Origin: Lytechinus variegatus
Lineage: Eukaryota; Echinodermata; Echinoidea; Temnopleuroida; Toxopneustidae
Assembly (NCBI RefSeq): GCF_018143015.1
Contig: NC_054741.1
Coordinates: 9,140,683 to 9,204,682 of the forward strand
Length of the DNA stretch: 64,000 bases
Direction: 5' to 3'
Each line of letters starts with the position of its first letter. Position 1 is the stretch's first letter. The notes under the pieces are model-generated. The model worked only from the letters and a program-made list of their open reading frames with translations, searched no databases and was not told where the DNA came from. Made by a program: the position numbers and the translations under genes. Positions 1 to 13,100 of this stretch are shown piece after piece.

Positions 1-960
1 TATACATTGTACACAATGTCTGTGATCTCACTCAGATTCATAGAAAATCTCACGCATAGCTGGTCTTTGAACTTGGCATCTCTGGAAGAACCTGATCCTG
101 AATGTACCTTTACACATTCTATGACTAATTAGAATAGGCCTACTTGCTCATACATGTACTTTTGGAGGATATATTAAAACTGTTTCAAATAGATTAAGTG
201 ATCAAAACATTTTTTTTTATCCAATGTGGGGTGGGAAGTGAGGCATGCTTGCACTGTTGAGAAAATCAAGGTCTATGGCCTTGGGGAAGTTATCCAGCCC
301 AAAATGAGGGATCAACTGCTGCCAAAGAATCATAGACTATAATTTGAAGGGGGTTCACAACAGAAATTAAGCATATTCTCATAAAACGGTACGCATCACA
401 TACATGAACTCTTTGATAAGCAGCTCCCTCATCCCTGTTTTTTTTCTCTCTGATAGCTGACATCTTTAGTTCCCTAAAACAGAGCTGCCAATAGTACGGA
501 TTTTCAGTATTTAGTACTGAAAAATAAGAAGAATACTGATGGTTTCATGCAAAATACTGATTTCTAAAGTTTCTGTTTTATGTGTTGCCTTATGGTATTT
601 CATTGAAAATACTGATGTCATCATCAAAATACTGATTTTCAGCTTTAAAAATACTGAAATGTTCTTTTTCAGGTTGGCAGCTCTGCTAAAACCTGTATTT
701 TACACAATGTAGCCAATTCTTTATACCCCCATTTCGAGGTGAGGTACACCACACCCACACCCTACCCACTGCTGGCATAGGAGATCTATGAAAAGTCCTG
801 CCTTTAGCAAATGACAGCCCATTTTTTTTCTAGTTACATTGTAGACCTATATGATGTTATATTTCTTGTTATATAACTCCATTGCAGCTAAAACAATTAC
901 ATGATAAAGGTGAGAATATCAACCCAGCAGTGAGCAGCCTTTGAGCATCTTTACACCACC
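1..960. other. Upstream flank of the NTPase gene
   Basis: No coding sequence is recognised. A short inverted-repeat element occupies 480-685. The remainder is AT-rich, and no TATA box or other core promoter motif stands out before the ATG at 961. Confidence 0.6.
480..685. mobile_element. Small hAT-like inverted-repeat element, CAGAGCTGCCAA ends
   Basis: The 206-bp segment begins CAGAGCTGCCAA and ends TTGGCAGCTCTG. It is flanked on both sides by ctaaaa. Inside, the motif aaaatactgat recurs several times. A related single end (cagagctgccaatt) lies at about 26474, so this is a family. Confidence 0.7.
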
Positions 961-1167
961 ATGGGTTGTGGATCCTCCCAGAGCCTGCCCCTGGCACAGA
1001 ACTACGAGGTCTCCTCTGTCTGGGATGCTGTATCAAGGACAGTGGAAGCCAAACGATCCGGAGCTGACAAGCTCATCGTCAGGCGATCGGGATGGAAGAC
1101 AATACGCATCTTTGTTTCCTCAACCTTCAGGGACTTTCATGCAGAGAGAGAACTCTTCATCAAAGAG
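961..1167 (+). CDS. First coding exon of the DUF4062-NTPase gene, with MGCGSS N-terminus
   Basis: The ATG at 961 follows ACACCACC. It opens 69 codons ending in phase 0 at a gtatag donor. Glycine 2 and serine 6 fit the N-myristoyltransferase consensus, and cysteine 3 is a usual palmitoylation partner. The exon ends inside the first DUF4062 motif (VSSTFRDFHAERE). An untranslated exon upstream cannot be excluded, because an acceptor-like cattgcag lies near 880. Confidence 0.8.
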
Positions 1168-4100
1168 GTATAGTGTGTAGAAAAACATATATGTCATTGA
1201 GATATTGTATGTGTACCCCCCCCCCTTTGTTGGTGGTGTAAACCTATTGAGTGTGTCTTAAATACAAGTATATGTCCTGCCTTTAATAGAGTCATCCTTG
1301 TACATGTATTGTAGTTGCATATAGAAATTTTTTTCAATTTTTTCTTCAAAAGTTACATGCGCAACTCTGGTGATCTGTAAATGAAAAATTCAGTCATGTC
1401 ATACAATCACTACTTCCTTGGTATTCATTAAAATATCAAAAGAATTATAGAATACTGGAACTTTTGTCAGTATGTCAGTGGTGGAAGTAGGAAACATGTG
1501 AACATACATGTATCACTAATAAGCTCATAATCTCCTTTTTAACATCTAGATAATTCAAAGGATGAAATTACCTTTTTAGATGCATAAATGGGCCATAAAC
1601 AATTTAGATAGTGTACTGCTTTGCACATGTTTGGTAAAAGTTGAATCCGCAAAAACCTCTTAATTTATTTAAAATATGTATAAAAAAACACTCTTTTTGA
1701 TTTTTTTTTTGTAATCACAGGTATTTCCTGAGCTGAGGATATGGTGTGAGAAGAGAAGGCTCTACCTTGTAGATTGTGATTTGAGATGGGTATGTATGGT
1801 ACTCTTAAAAAAAAGGTTTTCTTAAGTGTCAAATGATTTTCACATTGATTAGTTTTTTTTCATTTTTATCTTTTTTTAATATTTGTGTGCACTTTGCTTT
1901 ATTTCAATTCATTCCTTAAAGATAAATGTCAGTTGTGGTAATGTGATTCAAAATGAGTTCTTTAAGTGTCCAATAAAATAACCACCCAAGTATCTGTATG
2001 CACAAGTAAAGAAAAATGCCAAACATTATGTAATATATGGAGTATTTGTTGAGAAAATAGCCAAATAAGCATGGCATTTGAGGCTGATGTTCGGTCTTCT
2101 TTTCAATAAATAATAGTTCTGTCTCCCACAGTATGCTATATTTTTTGGCAATTTCCAGTGTGATTGTGTTTAAGTTTTTATGTCAAGATTTCACAGAGTT
2201 CAAGTTTGTGTACAGGTTACTGTACCAGATCTAGATGATGATATACTAACCATTATTTATTTTAAAAACTCTCATGAAGTCATTATTTATTGCAACTACT
2301 GTACAGGTTCTTAGCTTAACGGTCCTGTCACCTGCCTACGTATGAATCCTTGAAGCTTTATGATGACAATTTTCTTTCTCTCCCTTTCCATAGGGTGTCC
2401 CTAAAGATACCACATCAGAAGAAACTCTACGGACCTGCCTTAGTGAAATCGACCGCTGCTACCAAGATAACATCATGCCTTTCTTTCTTAATCTCACAAG
2501 GTATTTGTTACATTGCTTACTTTTCGTCACACCTTGTACAATTTTGTTAGCTAGATTCCATGTAGATGTGTGGTGTTATAATGTTTTTTAAAGTATATCT
2601 TTGTGTGTAGTTCTGTGTATGTCGTTAACTTTCTTATAATAGATATTTCTTCAATTGACTTTCAGTTTGGTTCTTAATTCTTAACAAGAAGATAAGTACT
2701 CCATTACTCTCTTTTGAAACTTTATTGTAATCTTTTCAGATGTATTCAGTATTCTCCTTTTCTTCTGAATAAAAATAGGATGATGTAACAAATGATACAA
2801 ATTTCAGTGTTTCACAAAATATTTTATAGCACATTATCCACATTACATAATTTAACATGTAAGGAAGGATATTTTTCATGATAGTGCTATATGTACATGT
2901 ACAGAGTCAATGATAGTCAATGAAAACTTTAAAATAAAGTCTACTCTGACATCAAATTTACATGTAATCTGTTTAAACAGAAAAAAGGAGGGGCTTCATT
3001 CATTATCACCACCATTTCAGTTTGGTTTTCATGAATAGACAACTGAAATATTAACTTGAACTGAGATTTATCCAGTCAGTCTCCTTCATTGCCTTCATTG
3101 ATGTGTATATGTACATGTACATATGTAGGTCTACTTTCTAATTTACTCCTTTACAATGACAGTGTGTGTTTTGTATTTTCTTTTGTCTTTTTGTCTCTTC
3201 CTCTCTGTCTTCTTCTCTCTGTCTCCTTCTCTCTTCTTATTCGATTTTTCAGTCCTGAACAGTTAACGAAGCTGATCCCCTACTTATCTCAGATTCCTGA
3301 TGATTCTGGGTACGAATTCACTTCTAAATTATTGCCTTTCTTCATCTTTAATCAATAAAGTTATAGCATTATGTAACTTCTGGGCAATTGCATAAAATAG
3401 GCAACAATTTACCTTGTACATGTATGTCTAACCCCCATTTTACTCCATTTTGACTTCACTTCGTGAGGCGCTCTGGCCGTGATAATTTGAGAGCATTTTA
3501 ACCTATTATAACCAGAAAATTTTGAAAAAAATTATTTCAGGAAGGTCGCACATGTAGGGGGTTTGGCGTACATGCTTTTTATGGAATTGCCCATCTTTTC
3601 ATTTTTGCATGCACCCTCTTTAGTCATTTTCATCTGCATCACTCATTAATGTTTTGACTTATTTTTCTCAACTGCTAACGTTTTAATATAAAGTGGAAAT
3701 AAATGCATGAGCATGCATTTGATTTCATTTTTTTTTTTCAAAAAATAGAAAATGCGTGCAATGTTGATTAGTTTGTTTAACAACAAGGATGTGTTGTTAC
3801 CCTTTATTGACCTAATTTGGTCTGTATCTATAGACCTCCATGCATCATATTCATTGTTTAGAAGAGTCATTTGTTGCATTTTTGTGATTATCAGTAATTA
3901 GTCAAGGCCTACCCCATGGTCAAATTTTTATGGTCACCAATCTTCACCAGAATCTGCTCAGAGTGACTGTTTCTTTTCCCTGAAAATCGAGCCAGTCATC
4001 AAGTGGGTCATTCTTAAGCTGACTAGGTTAGTAGGAGTTTCAACACAAAATAATAAATTGGCATTCTAGAAGAATACTTCCTACATTGCAATTGCTTTCT

Positions 4101-7100
4101 GAATGCAAGATTAAGAAAAGGGTTTAAGCACAAACATAGGGTTATGACCGTTATTTATAGGAAATACACCAATGGCTAAGGCCTCATCTTTGCTTTGCTA
4201 GTGATTACTAGCAAGCAATTGCTATTTTCTATGCATCTGACCTATTGTGTGGGTAGTGCCGTTAAGCCTCAATAATTCAATATATTTTTGTTTTCATCAG
4301 TAATAATTAATGAGTCCAGGGCGCGACAAACCCGCTTGCCCGGGGCAAGTGAAAATGACGGGGCAAGCACCTCTCAAAGTCAATTGCCCGATCGGGCAAG
4401 TGGTTGTTGCGTCTTTTTTTTTCTGTACCGTACCTCGTTTTTCCATAAATCATCCAAAATCCACACTCAAAATCATGAATCAGCCTTAAAAAATAGCGAG
4501 TAGCGCAGTTTCAAATTCCGAAATTGCGTTATTTTTTCTGTACCACGTATTTCCATACATGGTACCAGGTATGAAAAAAATCAACGCAATGGCTGGGAAA
4601 CAGTTGAATGTAGTATAGGGGTCCATTATGACTACCACCATGTGCAATTTCTAATGCACATTTTCCCCCTTCCGATATCACAATTCTGTGATAAAATAAT
4701 TAGAATTACACAGGAAATAAATCACAGAGTCTAGTAACCTCGCATTGGTGACTTGCCGTATTTGTTAATTATAACTTAAAATTCATTTGTTTCCCTTTTT
4801 GAGGGGATGAGGTAAATATCAGACAATAAATCATCAAACAAAGCTCCATCTATTTTACAAGGCCGGCGGGAGGCTCACACACGTGCGCATACTAGCTAGC
4901 CAGTCTGAGCTCTGTCTCTCTGCCAGAGCTCTGGGGGACAATTCGCTCAGTAAAGGCCTCAATGATGGTGATTTTCTGTTTCAGACAGAGTTTACATTTC
5001 GGGTATATTATTCAAAACTTCCAATAAAGTTTGATGATTTCTTCATTGTCATGTATATTTAAGTTATTAATGAATACATTCTCACCAAATTTAGACTCCC
5101 CCATAGAGAAATGCAATTTTCGTAGAAGTCTGCGTTTTCAAAGAACTTCAGGAAAAGTTAGGGTATGTGGGCCTTTATTACATGGCCGAGTACAGGTTAT
5201 TGTACTGGAATACATGTAGGCGAAGTAGAAATTAGATATTGAATTCATTTATATCAAAGTTCAACTCACAGTCACACCCACACAAACACACGCACACACA
5301 CACACACCCAAGATTCTAAGCATAGTGAAAAAAATTACTTAAAAATCATACAATATTAAACAATGTTACTAATAATTCATTAATAAGTGAACAGGTATTC
5401 CTCAAAATAGAAAAAAAAAGTAGCATGTGAAAACATGTAGATAAAATTATTGACCGAGTGGAACATCATAAAATGATGAAGAAAAGACTTGATGGTTTCC
5501 AAATTATTATTTTTTTTTAATCAAGGAAATATGGAAAATAAATGACCATTTCATGGATTTAAAGATGCAAAATGTGAAATTTTAGCCACTCCACTTTTGA
5601 TGATAAAATAATTTTTTCAGAGTCAATAAAGAGCTGAACATTTTTCACTGGCTTTCTTTATAGTTTCCAACTACGGTAAATGAAAGCAATTCTAAGGAAA
5701 TATGTTACGCAGGTAGCCATTTCATGGATTTAAAGATGCAAAATATGAAATTTTAGCAACTTTTGTTGAAGGGTTTTTTAAAACCTTAAATAGCCATAAA
5801 ATATTGATTTTTTTTTCTCCAAAATAAACGTAGACTCAGGCCTACGTTGCTGAAAATATCCTTTTCAATGTGTGTTCTTTTATACTGGACATGATTCTCA
5901 ATTGTTATTTAGTATACCTTAATAAAAATAAGAGTAGTGCCGTCATAATGAAAAAATTATTAAAAAAATTGGGCAAGCAGTTTTTTCTATTGGGCAAGCA
6001 AATTTTGTCATCACTTGCCCAACAGGGCAAGTGACGAAAATTTTTTTTGTAGAGGCCTGAATGACAAAAAATCCTTTCAAAATCTTGGTTAAAAGCAAAC
6101 AAGCTTGGCAAGACCAACTCTACCCAAGTTTGGTGTAAATGAGTCCATGAGTATGGTAGTCTTTGAAAGTTGCGATTAAACCAGGTTGTAGGTTTTTACC
6201 ATATTGATAAGTCCTATTTTTCTTATTTGTTTCATTCTCTGATATATCAAAATGCTTATCAGAGCATCATGTAAATGTATACTGCTGCTGCTACTGTGTA
6301 CTTGACTGTATATTCATAGGCTGTTCCATGTATTACAGATGTTTACACACTTTTTGCTCTTCCAAAGGCCACCCTGTTTTTATTTGGATCTCGTATGATT
6401 CATTCAGTCATGCACCATTTCACCTTTGATTATAAATCATGAAAGGTTCAGTCCATTTCAATACAGCATGTGGTATGTATGGAACATTATGTTTTATTAT
6501 GGACATTACATGTCAAATTGGTGTCATATGGATCCATGTCAACGTCATCAGGGGAGGGGGGGGTTCCAAGAAAATGCCCATGGGGTACAATTGTGTATTT
6601 AATCTGACGGCAATGAAATTAATAAAAGTTAAACATAAAAATAGATATAAGCTTTAGCTTTGTCAAACATTGCAGGCCTTTATACCATTGAATTAAAAAA
6701 AAAGCATTTGACTTTGGTACAGTGTATTTCTTGTCCAAAGCTCCCATTTAATGTGAGTATGCATGATCTTATGATACTTCGGACCAGAGCTACATGTAGT
6801 AGAGCAGGCTTGTAAATAGTTATTGTACATAGATCTATATGTATTTATACCCAGTGTTATTGGTTGAATTGGTTGCAGTCTGTCAAAGCTATAGGGTTGA
6901 AGGGTTTCTCAAATTGCAAAATTTATTGTGAGTCTGCTACACGACATATAGTAACATAATGGTATGCCAGCTTAAAATACCTTAACCAAGAGTATGCCAA
7001 CATGTTAATATATGTTGTATAGATCATCTTCTGCTTTTTCCTAACATTGCCATGGCAGCTCGAGCTAAAGGGCTCCACGTAATAATAATTACAACGTGCC

Positions 7101-10100
7101 TCGGAATAGAATATTTCTAGATAGATAGCACTGTATAAATGCCTATTATTATTATTATGGTTCTAAAAGATGACTTATTTTCAGGCCATGATTTACATGT
7201 ATATGTGTGTAGAATAGTAAATACAGGAAATTTCCAAAAAAATGGTTATTGGTAAAAGATAAAGTTTAAAGACACTGAAAAGAAACCAAATAATGGTTGC
7301 TGAGACTAGCTTGCATACATGTACATCTCTACTCAAACCTACTCCTTCTGCCTGACATCCACTGCAGGTTTGGGTGGGTCTCAGATTTTACTTTCCTCAC
7401 TTAATCCTCCTCAGTCAATGATCATGGATTACTTCAACTTGATTCAAATGATTTGTTTTTTCAGAAAGAGAAAAGAAAGGTTATTATTCATTGGAAAATG
7501 TAGAACAATATATAAAAAAGTAACTATACAACTCTGTATACTCGGGACATTTTTTTTTGAGCACCTTGTAAATTTTGGGCTGCTTTTTTTCTCAACGTAA
7601 TCTCACTTGCATACTTTTATTGCAAATATTTCCATTTATCAAAGACAAAAATGATGTAGAATGCAGCATAGCACCTTGAGAGCTTCATTCCTGAATTAAG
7701 CAGTTTTGGATCTTTCTTCTAAGATTTACATCCAAATTCCAATTTTCTGCAAGAAAACAATTGATTAGACCAATTTCTAAATTACTTTGTGGGGGATGTA
7801 TTGTGCGGAGTTTCAGTGCGCTGACAAGGATAACAACCAAGATGGGGGGGGGGGGGTGGGGGACTATATAGGATTAACCAACTAAGATCAATTTTCTGAA
7901 CCTGATTTATATTTATTATTGAATGCTTACCTGCCTGCATGAGATGATTAGAAACAATAACATATTCTTAAGCCCCTTTCACAACTGATGGTGTGACTGC
8001 CTACAACCATTGCGATTCTGTGCAACATATATTGTGACCAAATGATAGCAAACCATCACATAAGCATTTGTGAAAGCCCTTTAGGGAGAACGATTGTATT
8101 TCTTTATACATATACAATACAATAAAAGCGGCCACATGTCTATAGTGAAAACTTGTATGTAGTGGCCACCAAGCATGTCTCCTATTTAAAATGATTGTGT
8201 TTAATATACAACCTATAAAGGCTACCTGTCTGTAATGGGCATTTTTACCTTTTCTCTTTGATGGCTTCAATAGGCAGGTTTGACTGTTTATCATTTATCC
8301 TTTTTTACAGACTTGATAGTGATTCTTTGTCTTGGAAAATATTGAATCTCATATGTCATGTAATTTTTTTTACTGGGATTTACTTACAGACTTTGCCGTC
8401 CTACCCTATTCTTTATGATCGATGATGAATAAGCTGCAAAAATCAGTGCAATGTGAAATGTGGTGGCTAGACAGAGTTATTCTCTGTCATTCTACTTTCA
8501 AAGTTATTGATGCAAACTGGTTCAATTTATTTTGGTTGTTTCCCAAATACATGTACCTGTAGCATGTAGGGGAGTAGATTTTGAAATAGGATATGACATC
8601 ACATTTGTGGTGAAAGTATTCAATCAGTGGGCTAACCAATTGTATTGAACCATTAGGTTTTGTGGTAAGGACTTATTAATATTGTTGTGTATAACTGTAA
8701 CATATTGTAGAAATCATGTGATCACAATTTTAGTCTTACATTTTGCATCATTTGTTATGATTATACAAACCGAACATAGATATTTTTATGCAAAACATAT
8801 ATATTCTAATATTTGGCATGCATAGCATAGCATGTTTCCTGCATATAATTTTTCAGTTTGTAATTAGTCATCTAGAGCACAATAAACGTTACAATCTATC
8901 CAGATATCTAGTTTTTTTTCTAAGCAACAATATTACACTGTTACAGGTGTGCTTATCTTTATTGGTGATTTTCAGTGTAATTACTATGTAAGTATTTCAA
9001 CTTAATTTTTCATAATATCACAAATTCAGGTTTATGTGAATGTACCAGGCCTACATGTAGTCCATTCATGAATTAAAGTAACCTTGATTTCAAAAGACCT
9101 TTTCTCATGAAATTTTTTGCTGCAAATATGCACATGACTTCACTTAATAATAAACTTTGAATTGATGTATCTTGTTGTAGTGAGCGATGTGGGTGGATCC
9201 CAAATCAGATGGAGGTACCGGAGTCAGTGATGCAGGAATACAGATGGATTATGGGATTGTCAGTCACGGAGATGGAGATAATGCATGCAGCCTATAGGAA
9301 AACAAATCCTAACTGTGAGTAACACCTGGCAGACTGATAAGCACAAATTATCTAATGTGGTTTAGAATCTGTTGTCTGAAAACAATAGGGATGTCACCAG
9401 GAACTTAAAATAATTGCAAATCTATTTACAATCCCTTAATCAATTATTATATTGCAATTACTTGCAAATTTCAATGATTTTTTATCTGCTTCTTGTAACA
9501 GGGTGGGTTAACTGATTTACTACGGATAAAATTGATCTGACAAATGTAAAATTGCAACAGAAACTTGCAATCAATACCCAATATTTTCATGCAGCATCCC
9601 CTGCGGTTTATACAGATCTTCTTGCATTAATTACATTTTATTATTTAGGGTGTACATTACTATAAGGAAGTGTCTAATAATGTATCACTGTGGTTATAGC
9701 ATTTATAACCTCATCATTTTGAGTAATGATTTAATTAATATGTTAATAAGCCCACTGCTTATGTTGAATTATGAAATTTTCTTCTTTTCCAGAATACAAA
9801 ATTTGATTCTTTTTACATTTTGCAGAGGAAACTGACAAATCAAAAATATTTTGTGTTTTCTCGAATGGATGAAAATTTATAGCTCTGTAAATGTTTTGGT
9901 TGTCTTGTTTATATTGGCAAAGTCTGCCATGTAAATCAAAACTGTTTCATTCAATCTGAATGCAGCTACAGATAGCAAGCTGTGATAACTAAGTGGCAGA
10001 TAAAACATGGCCAAAATATTTCTAAAGCTGTAGTTTAAAACATTCTTTTATGTTCGCTTTTTCTTTTCCGACAGCCATATTCTTCATCAGAGAATCTTCA

Positions 10101-13100
10101 TTTTTGGAATCACTCCCAGAGAAATTCAAGAAAGACTTTGTTGATGTCAACCCAATTGCTCCTGAGAAACTGAATATGCTTAAACAGATGCTGAGAGAGA
10201 GATTTGGGGTAAGAGTTGACCAGGTTCTTCACCAAAGATGAATTTGATTTGAATGGAAAAAGTACTATGACAGGGCCTTCAAATATAGAGATTAAAGCAT
10301 ATGTAACCATCGCCATGTGTAGTGTCAAGAAATAGCAAAGAATTACCATTTTATACTTAAATTATTGGGGTTGATCATCATGTTTATTGCGTATCAAATT
10401 CTTGAGGAGGCACATTTCAATCTACTTCATCTCCAGGGTCAACTGGTTTTGTCGAAGAAAACCAAAATTCTGACAAAGTAAAACCTTCCTGTATTACTTT
10501 CAAGCAAAATCTGCAGAAAATGTCAAATTTACAGTATTTGGAATTTTAAATTCAAAATAGTGATGGAACTGTATACAAACCGCTCGTTTTCATTTTTTAA
10601 AATGAAATCTATTATCTTGCAGGCTATTGAATCCTGTCCCTTTAAAGACACCATCCAGTCTGTCAGGTGTAGACAGGGAGTTCCCTCTGGGATACCTTCA
10701 TTTTCTTGAAATTCGAAAGAAGACGGGTATCCGACCTATTAATTGAAATAAAAAAAGGTCCTTATCAGATGGGAAAGAATTTTTGTGACCATGCAGCCTT
10801 TATGACAATAATCAAATCATGATAGAATTGTGATGTAGTCGGCATTGGATAAGTTGAAAATCATAGGGCCATAGGGGTTTAACAAAATAAGGGCTTTGAT
10901 GAATAAAGATGCTATTTGTTACTGCAAGAGGTCATATTATGATAGTGATATTAGTCTAATTATTTTAACGTTTAATGTTAATGTAAATTTGTTTTTGTTT
11001 TTATAGACAAATCAGGTGCACTTCTATGAATGTCAGTATAATGGTATCGGTGATGATGGACAGGTTGAGCTTTGTGGAATGGAATCACTTAGAGATAAGG
11101 TGAGTAAGAGAAATTAGAATAGAATTTAATTAAATTCATTATTTGTCAGTGCAGATAAACAGATATTTGTAGTAATTGGTTCATCAGCATTTATAGTATA
11201 AAATCTACATCATACAGGTATATAAATCATCTGTTGTAAATCCAAATCTCATGGCATATCTTCAGACATGTCTCTTGTGTACATATGGTTGAATTTTTTT
11301 CCCCCTTTTTTATTTTTCAATGGAAATTATTACACACCATTGGACAACTAAATTTAATCCAAAATTAAGCAAACCAGTTAGAATGAAAAATAACCACCCA
11401 TTTATGAATTTCATCTCCCATTGACTTTTTACACAAAGTATAAAAATGAGCCGTTTTCGGCATAATAGTGTCTCTAAAACGTCACATGGTGTCACGATGC
11501 TAAACACGTTTGTCACTGATTTAGTTTTAAAAGTTACTTGTGGGAGACTTTAAATCAAGAGTCATAAAATTTTGCAGCGTTATCTCTTCGTGCATTTCAA
11601 AAAGAGGGAAAGCATGGGGGGTATCATGGCCCCCATTCCTTTTAGGGTTACATTCCGACTGCGCAGTCGAAGGTCCATCCAGTTTCTTCATGTTTTAGTG
11701 GCGTCTAACTAAATATCCATCAGAAAATCCTCTAACAAATCTACTTGAACAATGTTATGGCTGCCATAGGTGAATGAGGCATATTTTTATTATGCATACT
11801 TTGTGGCAGGTGTTTGAGTTCTTCACCGAGCGCATTTCTGAGCAGTATCCGCTGGACGATCGTCCATTGGACCCTTACCAGCAGGCCAAGGAGGCCCACG
11901 AGTCCTTCATGAAGAACAGGTGCGGTTGTGTTCTCGGAAGGACAGCCATTCTGGAGCAGATCAAGGACTATGTGGTGACAACGTCATCCAATGCACCCCT
12001 GCTTCTCCTCGGCGGCCCGGGTACCGGGAAGTCCTCTATCATGGCCAAGGTTGCTGAGGTGTCGGTGACCAAAGCAGCAACCAGAGAGATCCCAGGGTAG
12101 GCATCATGCAGGAGAAGTAGTGCTATCAATTCTTTTTTTTTGTCCTTGTGTAGGGACTGCTGATGCAATAATGACTGCTCTGTTCAAGCTGTTAAAATAT
12201 TTACCTGTATTGACTGATGGCAAAATTTGAAGCCTATACCCTGTTATCATCGTCATTCTGTAGCTTATTCAGTTATGTATCATGTCATTCTATAAGAATA
12301 AATAGTTGTAAGTAATGTAATATTTCATTTGTATTATTTTGTTATGTATTGGTAATTATTCTCATGTAATTTTCTTTTTCATTTTGTATTTGTATGCGCT
12401 TTGAAACTTTTTGTAAAAAGTGCTATATATCAATTTGTTCTAATTGCCGTTTGGTGTACACTTGGCCTGATACCTACTGTATGTTGGCAAATTCTCATTT
12501 CGTCTAATGCCCATGTGGTCTAATTTTCATTCTACTAATTATTTTTACTTTGTTAAGCATTTGGTTCATAAACATTTAACCGTATAGACTAAGTGGTGTT
12601 AGACCAATTTGATATTAGATGAAATGTGCTTAGCCCAAAATATGAATAAAATGAAATGTTAAATAGACTTAGTGACATACAGACAAAAAGATTATTAGAC
12701 CTATGTGTAGGAAAGTGGGATATGACCATCGTGGATGTGGGCCATATGGGCAGTGGTTGGGGCCCAAACATTATTTTAACCTTTTTGATTTTTTTTTCTT
12801 CTCAGGTCTCCAGATATTGGATGGCATGTGTTCTATCACTTTGTTGGAGCTGTCCCTGGATCACCCAACCTGGAAATGGCTCTCAAGAGATTACTAAGAG
12901 AGATAGGAGCAGTAAAGGTAAGGCTCATATTCTCAAAATAGGTTCCTTTCGTACCATGGTACAAAAACATGGACAATGCAGATTTCTCATATTATCACAC
13001 TTCCATTAGGCGACCTTTGCCAAAATTTTTTTCAGTTCAGTTCAGTTCGTATTTATTTCATCTCTAAAAACAATGAGTACATATTTGCATCAAATATACA

